A stretch of DNA of 64,000 bases, taken from NCBI GenBank assembly GCA_011390785.1, contig JAABRR010000022.1, positions 1 to 64,000 of the forward strand. The letters run 5' to 3'. This document shows, one piece after another, positions 47,325 through 56,363 of this stretch. Each line of letters opens with the position of its first letter. Within the stretch, counting starts at the first letter, position 1. This DNA is from Sphingobacteriia bacterium. Its GTDB lineage: Bacteria; Bacteroidota; Bacteroidia; Bacteroidales; UBA7960. The notes beneath the pieces are model-generated. The model did not search any database, had not been told where the DNA came from, and saw nothing but the letters and a program-made list of their open reading frames with translations. The position numbers were made by a program, and so were the translations under genes.

Positions 47325-48293
47325 CTATTGTTGTTGCTGTTGTTGCTGTTGTTGAGCGTAGGAGATTTCCTTCTGATCGGGTTTGAAGGAATAATTGAAA
47401 TTGGCAGCGGGTTCTGATATTTCAGTATTATCAAATATTTCCCCATCTTCATAAGCCACTGATACGGAAACCTCCAGAATGTGGTTGGCTCCCCCGTAGA
47501 ATGTACCTTTTACCGGCGAACAATCCGTAAAATTTCTTCCAATGGCTATACGCACGTGCTTTTCGTTGGCAACGCAATTGTTGGTAGGATCGATGCCAAA
47601 CCAACCCACATCAGGCAGGTAGGCTTCAACCCAGGCGTGGGTTGCTCCATCGCCACGCATCCCATTTTGGTTGGGACAAATATAGCCACTTACATATCTT
47701 GCGGGTATTTTTAAAATCCGCAACATAGCAACCAGCAGATGGGCAAAATCCTGACAAACCCCGGCTTTCAGATTCCAAACATCATCGATAGTAGATTCTA
47801 CTGTGGTTAAGCCGGTTTTGTAAGTGAAATTGGTATATATATAATCGGAAAGTTTCATAACCACCTGCATGGGCGACAGTCCGGGTTGTTTTAATTGATA
47901 GCTAAGCCTTTCTATTTCAATGTAAGACTGGAAACTCTCGTTAATAAGAAAATCAATTCTGTGTTCAGGTTGTGATGTATCGGCAAGTTTTTCCCACATT
48001 CGAGCAACATCTATGTTTGGCTCATTAAACTCAACAGAATAGGTTATAACTGATATTTCCGAAAATATCTCCAGCATATTTCCCATAATAGCAGGCAGGG
48101 TAAAGGAACCCGTTTTGTTTCCCCAATAATCGGTATAAAAGAATATGTCAGGATTACCGGTAACTTCAATTTTTTGCATCACCAGTTTCTGACTTTCATC
48201 TTCTATAGGAAATAACTTTATCAGGTTTGCCAGCTGAAAAACTGAATTATCAAACAGATATTTGGTTTTATGAGTTATTTTAAATTCGGGCAT
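47325..48293 (-). CDS. Transglutaminase-like protein with a polyglutamine tail
   Basis: 322 residues. The N-terminal beta domain (about 1-150) precedes the transglutaminase core with Cys (KAGVCQDFAHLL), His (GATHAWVEAYL) and Asp (FGIDPTNN). The last nine residues before the stop are Gln, encoded by a CAA/CAG microsatellite (47328-47354). It is downstream of the alpha-E and ATP-grasp genes, a conserved trio seen in many bacteria and predicted to act in peptide or amide metabolism. Slippage in the CAA/CAG tract would change the length of the tail. Confidence 0.88.
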   Translation of the reverse strand: MPEFKITHKTKYLFDNSVFQLANLIKLFPIEDESQKLVMQKIEVTGNPDIFFYTDYWGNKTGSFTLPAIMGNMLEIFSEISVITYSVEFNEPNIDVARMWEKLADTSQPEHRIDFLINESFQSYIEIERLSYQLKQPGLSPMQVVMKLSDYIYTNFTYKTGLTTVESTIDDVWNLKAGVCQDFAHLLVAMLRILKIPARYVSGYICPNQNGMRGDGATHAWVEAYLPDVGWFGIDPTNNCVANEKHVRIAIGRNFTDCSPVKGTFYGGANHILEVSVSVAYEDGEIFDNTEISEPAANFNYSFKPDQKEISYAQQQQQQQQQ

Positions 48294-48519
48294 TAGATGG
48301 TTATAAATAAGTAATCAATGGTTGATTTAAATTTGCCGCCAAAGTAGCAAAGAAATGGGAATTTAAGGACTACAGTCTAACTAAAAAAAACTTTTCCGGG
48401 GATTAAATTTCCTGCGATACCTTTGAAAAAGCAATATCACACAAGTTACTCATTATTATCGGATATTCACTTGCTGAATCTGATTGGCGAAAAAATGTAA
48501 TCCAATAACTGTCATTTGT

Positions 48520-49446
48520 TTATCCTGAATAGTTTAGATTCTGTAAATCATCGCATATTATGTAAAGATCTTTTTTTACATCACGCAAAAAATTATTGAG
48601 CCCTTTTCTGTAAATAGTGTCCACATCAGAATAATGTACTTTACTCCTTACTTTCCCTATTTTGTATTCAATTTTTTTGTGAGAGTCGGGCTGTACAACT
48701 TCCCTTAAAGCGCTAAATATCTGGCTTACATGATTGAGAGAGTATAAAACAGAACGTGGATAGTTTGTATTATGAACCATCAGGTCAATGATATTTTTAC
48801 TTTGAACACCTGTGCGATAGGTTCGTAAATATATTTCATAGCCGGAAACCGACAAAAGCAGGTGTCTCCAGTAGGGTATGGCAATAGCTTTTTTCTGATC
48901 GACAGACAATTCATTGAATTTACTTTCCAGGATATCGGCAGTTTGCAGGCTACGTTCAAGAAATTTACCAAGATTGATATAAGACCATCCTTCTCCTCTC
49001 ATCATTGTTATTTCTAAAGCTCCATAGAAAGAGATGCAGTCTCCAATCATATCAGTGATAGATGACAAAGGGTCATTGATAATAAGATTCTGCCTGTTCT
49101 TTACATTGTGATAGAAGCCATTGATGGCTTCCCACACTTCCAGGGTAAGATTATCCTGAACACCCCGTGCATTTTCTCTGGATTGTGTTATGATGTTAAT
49201 GATAGAATTTTTGTTCTTCTTATCATCAATCATAAAATACAACACATCCTGGCTGTTTTTTTCGATAGCTTCAATTTCGGCATCGCTGAGCGATGTAAAG
49301 GTTTTGAGTGCTGGTCTCCACGAGAATGAACTGGTGGACTGATCTAAAGATGTGGCATAATTAACCTTCAGCATACGCAGGATACCATCAGCGCGCTCAA
49401 CATAACGGGATATCCAGAAAAGAGAATCAGCTATTCGGCTAAGCAT
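48520..49446 (-). CDS. Alpha-E domain protein (DUF403)
   Basis: 308 residues, all-helical. It starts with the family hallmark MLSRIADSLFWISRYVERADGILR. It is located between the ATP-grasp gene (80-base gap) and the transglutaminase gene. In the established neighbourhood (ATP-grasp, alpha-E, transglutaminase) it is thought to be part of an amide-bond-forming or peptide-modifying pathway; the reaction is not known. Confidence 0.9.
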   Translation of the reverse strand: MLSRIADSLFWISRYVERADGILRMLKVNYATSLDQSTSSFSWRPALKTFTSLSDAEIEAIEKNSQDVLYFMIDDKKNKNSIINIITQSRENARGVQDNLTLEVWEAINGFYHNVKNRQNLIINDPLSSITDMIGDCISFYGALEITMMRGEGWSYINLGKFLERSLQTADILESKFNELSVDQKKAIAIPYWRHLLLSVSGYEIYLRTYRTGVQSKNIIDLMVHNTNYPRSVLYSLNHVSQIFSALREVVQPDSHKKIEYKIGKVRSKVHYSDVDTIYRKGLNNFLRDVKKDLYIICDDLQNLNYSG

Positions 49447-49526
49447 AGTTTATTGAAGTTATTTTGATGATTACTTTTATTTATGGTTATTTATCTGTGG
49501 TTTAAAATACAGGGAATACCTTTCGT

Positions 49527-50981
49527 TTATTTACCCATTAACACCCATGTATCTTTGCTTCCTCCCCCCTGAGATGAATTTACAACCAGCGAGCCCTCCT
49601 TTAAGGCAGTTCGGGTTAAACCTCCGGGAATAATTTCAATTCCATTGGGCCCGCACAATGCATAAGGACGAAAATCGATATGTCGGGGTTGCAGTTTTCC
49701 ATCTATAAAGCAGGGAGAAGTAGAAATGTTAACGATAGGCTGTGCAATATATTCACGTGGGTTCTTCAAAATGTTTTGCTTTGCCATTTCCAGTTCCTCT
49801 TCACTGGCTTTATTTCCCATCACCATACCATTACCTCCGGCCTCATTGGTCATTTTTATAACCATTTTATCGAGGTTGGCAAATGCATGCTCTCGCTCAT
49901 CTTCATCGGCCATTTGATATGTCTTTACATTTTTAAGTATAGGTTCTTCGTTCATGTAATACTTAATCATGTCAGGAACATAAACATATACGGCCTTATC
50001 GTCGGCAACCCCGTTTCCGATTGCATTTACGATGGCTACATTGCCCTTCCTGTGCGCTGCCATAAGCCCGGGAACTCCCAGGATGCTGTTGGGATTGAAC
50101 TCAAGAGGATCGATAAAACTGTCATCAACCCGGCGGTATATTACATCTACTTCCTGCAGGCCACGAGTGGTTTTCATATATACATGATGGTTTTCTACCA
50201 CGAGGTCGCGGCCTTCCACAAGCTCAATACCCATAAAACGGGCAAGAAATGTATGCTCAAAATAGGCAGAATTAAAAATTCCGGGGGTCAACAATACTAT
50301 TCCCGGGTTTTTTACCTGTCTTGGAGAGAGTGATACCAGATTATCGTGCAAAATAAGTGGATAGTCGGTTACACTGCGAATGTTGTTTTTAGGAAACAAG
50401 TTGGGAAAAATACGCTTGGTAACTTCACGATTCTCAATCATATAAGAAACACCAGAGGGGGTGCGAAGATTATCTTCCAGCACCACATAACTCCCGTCTG
50501 AATCTCTTACCAGATCAATTCCAGCTATGTGAACATAAATATCAAAAGGTACTTTAAGACCTACCACCTGACGCAAAAAATGGGGGCATGAGTAGATCAG
50601 TTCTCCAGGGATTATTCCATCTTTAATGATTTGTTGATCCGAATAAATATCTTTTAAAAAAAGATTAAGAGCTTTTAATCTCTGCCTGATTCCCTTTCCG
50701 ATAAAATCCCAATCTTTGGCGGTAATAATACGAGGAATAATATCGAACGGAAATATTCTTTCAATACCTTCATTATCAGTATATACTGTAAAGGTAATAC
50801 CTTGTCGCATAAACAACTTCTTTGAAAGCTCTTCTCTTTCGTGTAATGCCTTAACGGGTGTATTCTTAAAAAACTCATACATTACACTATAAGGCTCGCG
50901 AATACCTGCTTCTGAGCACATTTCGTCCCAAAAGTTTTCTCTGGGTTTGTATTGCTGAAAAAGATCATGAATGGTACTCAT
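49527..50981 (-). CDS. Circularly permuted type 2 ATP-grasp protein
   Basis: 484 residues. Family features: PFDIIPRIITAKDWDFIGKG at the N-terminal region, IDLVRDSDGSYVVLEDNLR, DVIYRRVDDSFIDPLEF, MTNEAGGNGMVMGNKA for ATP binding, and the C-terminal VVNSSQGGGSKDTWVLMGK. It is a predicted ATP-dependent carboxylate-amine ligase. It is the first gene of the ATP-grasp / alpha-E / transglutaminase unit. Confidence 0.92.
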   Translation of the reverse strand: MSTIHDLFQQYKPRENFWDEMCSEAGIREPYSVMYEFFKNTPVKALHEREELSKKLFMRQGITFTVYTDNEGIERIFPFDIIPRIITAKDWDFIGKGIRQRLKALNLFLKDIYSDQQIIKDGIIPGELIYSCPHFLRQVVGLKVPFDIYVHIAGIDLVRDSDGSYVVLEDNLRTPSGVSYMIENREVTKRIFPNLFPKNNIRSVTDYPLILHDNLVSLSPRQVKNPGIVLLTPGIFNSAYFEHTFLARFMGIELVEGRDLVVENHHVYMKTTRGLQEVDVIYRRVDDSFIDPLEFNPNSILGVPGLMAAHRKGNVAIVNAIGNGVADDKAVYVYVPDMIKYYMNEEPILKNVKTYQMADEDEREHAFANLDKMVIKMTNEAGGNGMVMGNKASEEELEMAKQNILKNPREYIAQPIVNISTSPCFIDGKLQPRHIDFRPYALCGPNGIEIIPGGLTRTALKEGSLVVNSSQGGGSKDTWVLMGK

Positions 50982-51392
50982 GGGATCTTTAAATTTAGGT
51001 TATAAAATAAAATACCTGTCATATAACAAAAAACGATAATAAATACTTTTCCACAAAAGGGTTAGCACAAAATATCGATTCACAATCCATTGTGTTGTGA
51101 ATTGTGCAAAACGCTTTTTCAAATATTTAAAAGATTGAATTAATCTCAATTTTCAAATAAATCAGATAGGAATCGTATTTGAAAATCTTCATAAAGGTAA
51201 AGTATTCACAAATAAATACTAAAATCGATATCAGAAAAATTGTTATAACGCCGGAATTATTCGACCCATAGACAAAAAATCAACATGTTTCTACCCACAT
51301 ACCCCCGAAAAAATAAGGTTATAAAGAGAATAACCTAAAATATAATTCCAACTCCTTAATTCAGGGTTCTTTTTATGATATCCTTCCAATTC
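50982..51392. other. Intergenic region with a hairpin upstream of the ATP-grasp unit
   Basis: 411 AT-rich bases. At 51078-51102, ATTCACAA pairs with TTGTGAAT around a 9-base loop, and nested inside is CACAATCCATTGTG. It lies about 100 bases before the ATP-grasp start and could be an operator. No gene or clear -33/-7 pair is seen. Confidence 0.4.
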
Positions 51393-52340
51393 CTAATAAG
51401 TAAACCGATAGGCAGCTTTACGAAGCCTATCCATGATAGCTGTTCCAATGCCACTTTCCGGCACAGGTTCGGCAACTATATAATCTACATCTGAGTCTTC
51501 CAGCTGGTGTAATGCGGCAAATAAATTCACAGCATATTCTTTAAGGTTCTGGTTGGTACTTACTTGTATAACTTCCTTATAACCAGCAACCTGTTGCAGG
51601 GAATAAGATAATAAACCAGCCTTTGACTTTTCGATGACTTTATTTGTTTCCCCAATAATATACAAAGGTTTTGATGGGCTGTAGTGCGATTTTACCATAC
51701 CCGGGGCAATTACATCTGCGTCCTTGTTATCTCCGGGAAAATATGGCAGTACCTGTTCAATGTCTTCCCTTACGATCACGCCATTTCTCAAAATATTGAA
51801 TCCATTCTTTGTAAGTTGTATTATGGTAGATTCTATACCCACAGTAGTGGGGCCACCATCCAGTATATAATCCACATTTGGTAGCTGTTTCTTTACATGC
51901 TGAGCAGTGGTTGGGCTCACTCTGCCAAATTTGTTGGCACTGGGTGCAGCTATTGGCCTTTGGGCAGCCCAGATCAACTCCAGTGCAATGTTGTTGGATG
52001 GCATACGGATGCCAACAGTGGGCAGCCCCGATGTTACAATATCAGGCACCAGATTACTCTTGGGAAGTACCATTGTGAGTGGACCTGGCCAGAATTTTTT
52101 AGCCAGCTTGTAAATCCGTTCATCATTACTGTTGATCAGCGGTTTCAGGTCGTCAATATCTGCAATATGAATTATTAGGGGGTCGAAGGCAGGACGCTCC
52201 TTCATTTCAAATATTTTCACCACAGCATCCGGATCCAAAGCATTGGCTCCTAATCCATAAACCGTTTCTGTAGGAAAAGCTACCAGCTTGCCTTCACGGA
52301 TGTAGCTAGCCGCAAGCATTATTTTGTCTTTTGTTACCAT
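51393..52340 (-). CDS. tsaC: Threonylcarbamoyl-AMP synthase, Sua5-type
   Basis: 315 residues: an N-terminal YrdC domain (VAFPTETVYGLGANA, KERPAFDPLIIHI, TVGIRMPSN, PIAAPSANKFG) and a C-terminal Sua5 extension after about residue 210 (KSHYSPSKPLYIIG). The enzyme starts t6A synthesis on ANN-decoding tRNAs. It follows the bile-acid-type symporter by 28 bases. Length and the second domain favour Sua5 over the short TsaC. Confidence 0.93.
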   Translation of the reverse strand: MVTKDKIMLAASYIREGKLVAFPTETVYGLGANALDPDAVVKIFEMKERPAFDPLIIHIADIDDLKPLINSNDERIYKLAKKFWPGPLTMVLPKSNLVPDIVTSGLPTVGIRMPSNNIALELIWAAQRPIAAPSANKFGRVSPTTAQHVKKQLPNVDYILDGGPTTVGIESTIIQLTKNGFNILRNGVIVREDIEQVLPYFPGDNKDADVIAPGMVKSHYSPSKPLYIIGETNKVIEKSKAGLLSYSLQQVAGYKEVIQVSTNQNLKEYAVNLFAALHQLEDSDVDYIVAEPVPESGIGTAIMDRLRKAAYRFTY

Positions 52341-52368
52341 AATTAATAATACAACCTGCGATATTCAA

Positions 52369-53337
52369 TCATTTCGAGTCACTCACAGGAATTTTTGCTT
52401 CGGTAACTTCAATTGATTTCCTTCTTGAAAGAATTGCGGCCAGTATCAAACCACTTACCATTTGCCAGATACCCCACCAGGCGGCCATAAAAGCCATACC
52501 CCCATTACCGTCAAAAAGTTTAGGATTGAAGATAAGGATAAGTGCCAGACCCGAATTTTGGATACCGGTTTCTATACTGAGTGTGCGGCGATCTGCTCTT
52601 GAAACACGGGCAATGGTACCCACTATATAACCAGATAAAAGCGTTTGTGCATTTAAAAGAAATACCAAAATACTGAGAGGCAAAATGCTGGCCGTAAAAA
52701 ATGATAAATTAGCATACAGGGCACCAAAGATAAACACCAGATATAATATAACGGATCCGATTTTTATGGGTTTCAGGTATTTTTTGGCAAAACTTGGAAA
52801 CCGGTTTCCTACATACATTCCCAACAATAAAGGAGCTCCCAGCAGGATAAAAACGGTTTGTGCCATCTGAAAGAAATCTATCTCAATAGGAATATTCAAA
52901 TGCAGGGCACGTTCAGAATAGCGCACATACATACCGCCCCATAAAGCAAAATTGAGGGGTGTCATAAGGGTAGCCGAAAGCGTGGCAACAGCTGTTAAGC
53001 TAACTGAAAGTGCAACATTGGCTTTTGATAATGATGAAATAAAGTTGGAAATATTTCCACCCGGACAAGCAGCAATCAGAATCATTCCCATAGCCACAGA
53101 AGCCGGGGGTTTGAGCAATATTACCAACCCAAATGTGAGCGCCGGTAGCACAAGAAACTGCGAAATAAAACCCAGCACAGCCGATTTAGGATAGCGAATA
53201 ATATCCAGAAAATTCTGGATTTTGATTTCCAGAGCTACCCCAAACATTATGGCAGCCAGTGTAATGTTCATGAACAGCAGCGAAGCTTCACTGAAGTTCA
53301 GCCTGATATTGTCAATTCCTTCAAGTAATGAATACAT
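52369..53337 (-). CDS. Bile acid:sodium symporter-family (BASS) transporter
   Basis: 322 residues, about nine to ten helices. Signature segments: ACPGGNISNFISSLSKANVALSV with the unwound-helix sodium site, and ETGIQNSGLALILIF. The family moves bile acids, pantoate, pyruvate or other organic anions with sodium; the substrate is unknown here. A promoter matching the Bacteroidota consensus is found directly upstream and probably drives this gene and tsaC. Confidence 0.88.
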   Translation of the reverse strand: MYSLLEGIDNIRLNFSEASLLFMNITLAAIMFGVALEIKIQNFLDIIRYPKSAVLGFISQFLVLPALTFGLVILLKPPASVAMGMILIAACPGGNISNFISSLSKANVALSVSLTAVATLSATLMTPLNFALWGGMYVRYSERALHLNIPIEIDFFQMAQTVFILLGAPLLLGMYVGNRFPSFAKKYLKPIKIGSVILYLVFIFGALYANLSFFTASILPLSILVFLLNAQTLLSGYIVGTIARVSRADRRTLSIETGIQNSGLALILIFNPKLFDGNGGMAFMAAWWGIWQMVSGLILAAILSRRKSIEVTEAKIPVSDSK

Positions 53338-53359
53338 AGAATTATTGATTTTTTGGGAG

Positions 53360-53392
53360 CAAAGGTAGGGAAAAATACTGCTTTTTAAACAA
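53360..53392 (-). promoter_or_regulatory. Candidate promoter of the BASS-tsaC unit
   Basis: On the minus strand TTG at 53392-53390 and TACCTTTG at 53367-53360 are separated by 22 bases, matching the Bacteroidota -33/-7 layout. The predicted start of transcription is about 15 bases before the BASS start codon. Confidence 0.5.
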
Positions 53393-53508
53393 TGATTTAA
53401 TGCTTTTCGGATTAACTGTGTAGCTTAAATTATTATTTGACAGTTTTCTTCGCTTCCATAACCTGATCAAAGGTTAAAAATACACCGTAATACTCATTTT
53501 GGAAGATA

Positions 53509-54297
53509 TCACAACTCCTTTATCCGGATGTTTCTGAACCACACGTTGTCGCCATGATCCTGAAGGCCAATATAACCGGGCTCATAAACTCCGAAATATT
53601 CATAAGATGAAAATTTACTGGCGGCAACCAGCATATTCCATTCATCAGAGTTTATGATAATTTCTGCCACCATGGCACCATTTTGCATCTGGGTTATCTG
53701 TCCATCCTTAAGAATGATCTCAACAGAATTCCACTGGCCAGCTGGCCGGACATTCTGTGGCTCAGCAGCAACCAGGTCGTACAAAGAACCCGCCATCTGC
53801 ATGGGTGAAGAATCAGGGTAGTATTCCCTTAGTTTTTTATTGTCAATTATTTGCATTTCGGGAGCTGAAATCCAGATGGGTTCATTCTCAATTTCTCTGG
53901 CAAGATAAAAAATACCACTATTACCCATTCCAATAGTATCATCTTCATAAACCATCCACTCGAGCTTAAGATGAAAATCTTTGAATTTTCGATCGTAAAT
54001 AATATCACCCCCCTGACCATCAACACCTTCCACTTTCATGGTGCCATTGTCAATAACCCAACCACCATCGGGAAAATTGGCCTTGTTGTAACCCCGCCAG
54101 CCATCAAAACCAAGGCCATCGAACATAAGAATAAATCCATCGGATTTCTCTTCTTCAGTAAGGGTGTTTAACACAACATCCAACTCTTTTTTTTCATCTG
54201 TTTCAACTTTTCCAGGCCTGGGTCCGCAGGAAACCATAAAGGAAACAAGGGTAATAAATGCTACCCATACGAGATTCTCTTTTCTTAAATTCTTCAT
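53509..54297 (-). CDS. DUF1080 (3-keto-disaccharide hydrolase-like) lipoprotein
   Basis: 262 residues. Signal peptide with lipobox FMVSCG. A jelly-roll DUF1080 domain (about 55-262) has LMFDGLGFDGWRGYN, GGDIIYDRKFKDFHLKLEW, NSGIFYL and YIGLQDHGDNVWFRNIRI. The family includes glycosidase-like 3-keto-disaccharide hydrolases in Bacteroidota; activity here is unproven. TACCTTTG on the minus strand at 54316-54323 is a possible -7 element. Confidence 0.85.
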   Translation of the reverse strand: MKNLRKENLVWVAFITLVSFMVSCGPRPGKVETDEKKELDVVLNTLTEEEKSDGFILMFDGLGFDGWRGYNKANFPDGGWVIDNGTMKVEGVDGQGGDIIYDRKFKDFHLKLEWMVYEDDTIGMGNSGIFYLAREIENEPIWISAPEMQIIDNKKLREYYPDSSPMQMAGSLYDLVAAEPQNVRPAGQWNSVEIILKDGQITQMQNGAMVAEIIINSDEWNMLVAASKFSSYEYFGVYEPGYIGLQDHGDNVWFRNIRIKEL

Positions 54298-54841
54298 TTT
54301 AACAGGATTTTACACCAAAGGTAAAGCTTAGAAAGTAAATAGTGAACTAAAACAGGGTAGTTTTGAAAAAATATCTTACAAAATCACTCTATAATATTTA
54401 GTACTTGCTAAAAAACACTCTATCAAATATCTTAAATTATTATATTTGAGTCCAATTCAAAAGTACAATTTCAAGGCCTGCCAGAATTGGTGTGTTCTCA
54501 ACTAACTTACATTTTACATGATATAATTACTTCATATAGTCAGCGATTCGCCGGAGCAGTCAGTTTATTTTGTAAATTTGGATGGAAGTTTAAAAGAAAA
54601 CATTTTTGATATTTTTAATAGTAATACATTTATTCGCTTCCTTTTTGACCCAGTATTAATTACAATTAAAATTTCCTCCCTTTTGAAACAAGGAACGTTT
54701 ATTCCGGCAAATCAGATCATCGTGATCATTCTCTCCCCTGGCTGATCTGGTAAGGATGATAATTTGACAAACATAGTTACAAAGTCGCGTTTGTGATTTT
54801 GTAGCATCAAATAAAGTATAAATCCTTTTATCCTAATCAAT
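54298..54841. other. Divergent intergenic gap before the secretion module
   Basis: 544 AT-rich bases between the DUF1080 gene (minus) and the candidate effector (plus). I see no gene, RNA or strong hairpin. The last 80 bases contain TTTG boxes, but none at a good spacing from a TAnnTTTG. Confidence 0.4.
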
Positions 54842-55381
54842 ATGGCAAATCCAACATTAACATCGGAAGGGAAGAAACATGCACAGCCATCCCCTAAACA
54901 TTCATTGTTTCACTCAGCCAAAACAATGGAACAAAAAGAAAGACAGCGTAAGGCACAATTGGGTATTGATCTTCTGGATAGCAAGCAGGACATAGGTGTC
55001 TATGTTAAAGGTGTTTGTTATGATGCTGTCGCTTTTGTAAGATACCTTTTAAATCCTGCCCTTGAAAAGTTATTCCAAACAACATCAGGAAACCAATGGG
55101 CGAATATTCTTTTCCAATATACAGAGGTCGGACCCACCGTGTGGAAGGGAGAGAAAATCGCCAGAGGAACTGCTGTGGGGTTTTATAATATGAACAGTAA
55201 GAAGATTTTTCATGCGGCCATTTCTGTTGGTGGGACTATTGTAAGAGGTGTTAACGGTTTCTTATTAAGTCCCGGATGGGGAGTGCCGGCAGACCTTGCA
55301 AAAGTCCTTGGCAGGCCCAATGAAGATGGCACTTTCAATTATGATAATGGGAAAATAAGGGTATTTCTTTCAACCATGTAA
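54842..55381 (+). CDS. Possible NlpC/P60- or papain-like protein next to the secretion module
   Basis: 179 residues, no signal peptide or membrane segment. After a polar, basic N-terminus (1-50), KGVCYDAVAFVRYLL places Cys59 at the start of a helix, and KKIFHAAISVGG places His124 at the start of a beta strand, the Cys-His order of NlpC/P60 and related amidases. A helix-strand pattern with GWG follows. It converges on the LysM gene with an 86-base gap and is the only plus-strand gene in this region. A secreted cargo or a cell-wall-cutting helper is possible; both are inference. I recognise no closer family. Confidence 0.5.
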   Translation: MANPTLTSEGKKHAQPSPKHSLFHSAKTMEQKERQRKAQLGIDLLDSKQDIGVYVKGVCYDAVAFVRYLLNPALEKLFQTTSGNQWANILFQYTEVGPTVWKGEKIARGTAVGFYNMNSKKIFHAAISVGGTIVRGVNGFLLSPGWGVPADLAKVLGRPNEDGTFNYDNGKIRVFLSTM

Positions 55382-55467
55382 GATGAAACCAGAACAAAAT
55401 TACAGAGCCCATAATACCGGGCATTCAGTAAAATTGAGTTTTTTGTAGAAAATGACAAATATTATGG

Positions 55468-56328
55468 TTAGGGAATACTAAGCTTTGTTCCCGCACGAAG
55501 GTCTTCAGGATTATTTCCAATTACTTCAAAATTGGCGAAAAATATAACATCCCAGTAACCTGGATGGCCATAGTATTCCAGAGATATTTTAGAAAGAGTA
55601 TCGCCCCTTGTTACTTCATGATGACTGCCGGTCTTCTTTCTTGCCGGCGGCTTGGATGAGAACTCAATATCTGAACTGAACATCATGGCTAATTCAGCAT
55701 CAGATGCATATTCTTTAAGATTTTCCACTGTAGGATTTCGCCTGAATGTGGTTATCTGATCCTGCATCATTTTTTTACCTGCTTCACTACACACATTCCA
55801 GGCGTTTTCAATACAACTGTTCACCTGGTCGCTATCCACCGTGCTTAAAGCACCCTGGATATCGATTATAAGTGCTTTCATATTGTCTTTTGTTGGATAA
55901 TTCTTCACCAGATTTGTTCCTGCAGTAATAGCCCTTACAGCAGCTTCAGAAATGGCTCTTTCATCATCCTGGTTTAGAAAACCTCTCTTTTGAGCTTCCA
56001 GCAGGTTACTTCTGGCAGTATCCCTGAAATTTTTGGATTGTGATCGTGACGTGGCATGATCTCTTTTTCTGGCTTCTGCCTGCTTAGCTAATCTGGCTGC
56101 CCTGAGCTTTTGCTTCAGCATGACAAGATCAGCTTCCAGGGCCTCTCTTAGAGTAAGATATTTACCCCCCAGATCTTTTATGTCTGAGACCCTTTGTAAC
56201 GATATCCAGGGCTGATTAGGCGGTAAGGTTTTTGAAAGTTCAATTTTTGCCACGGTTTGCCTGATTTGTTCACGGATCCTATAGATCGTGGATTCGACCG
56301 ATGGATCTTTTCTTGTAGAAATCATCAT
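55468..56328 (-). CDS. Cytoplasmic LysM-domain protein of the contractile module
   Basis: 286 residues, no signal peptide. Residues 1-110 are charged and helical (coiled-coil-like), about 110-230 more helices, and the C-terminal about 50 residues are a LysM domain (HHEVTRGDTLSKISLEYYGH, then AGTKLSIP). LysM domains without export signals are typical of contractile-tail baseplate proteins such as T4 gp53 and eCIS Afp7, where they bind the tail rather than peptidoglycan. It is the last gene of the operon. Assignment to the baseplate is inference from context. Confidence 0.7.
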   Translation of the reverse strand: MMISTRKDPSVESTIYRIREQIRQTVAKIELSKTLPPNQPWISLQRVSDIKDLGGKYLTLREALEADLVMLKQKLRAARLAKQAEARKRDHATSRSQSKNFRDTARSNLLEAQKRGFLNQDDERAISEAAVRAITAGTNLVKNYPTKDNMKALIIDIQGALSTVDSDQVNSCIENAWNVCSEAGKKMMQDQITTFRRNPTVENLKEYASDAELAMMFSSDIEFSSKPPARKKTGSHHEVTRGDTLSKISLEYYGHPGYWDVIFFANFEVIGNNPEDLRAGTKLSIP

Positions 56329-56363
56329 AGCTGTAAATATTTAGTACCCGAATAAAAATATTA

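Noticed and set aside
47189-47386. Plus-strand open frame in the low-complexity region.
   Set aside because: It arises from the microsatellite and its surroundings opposite the transglutaminase end, with no domain.
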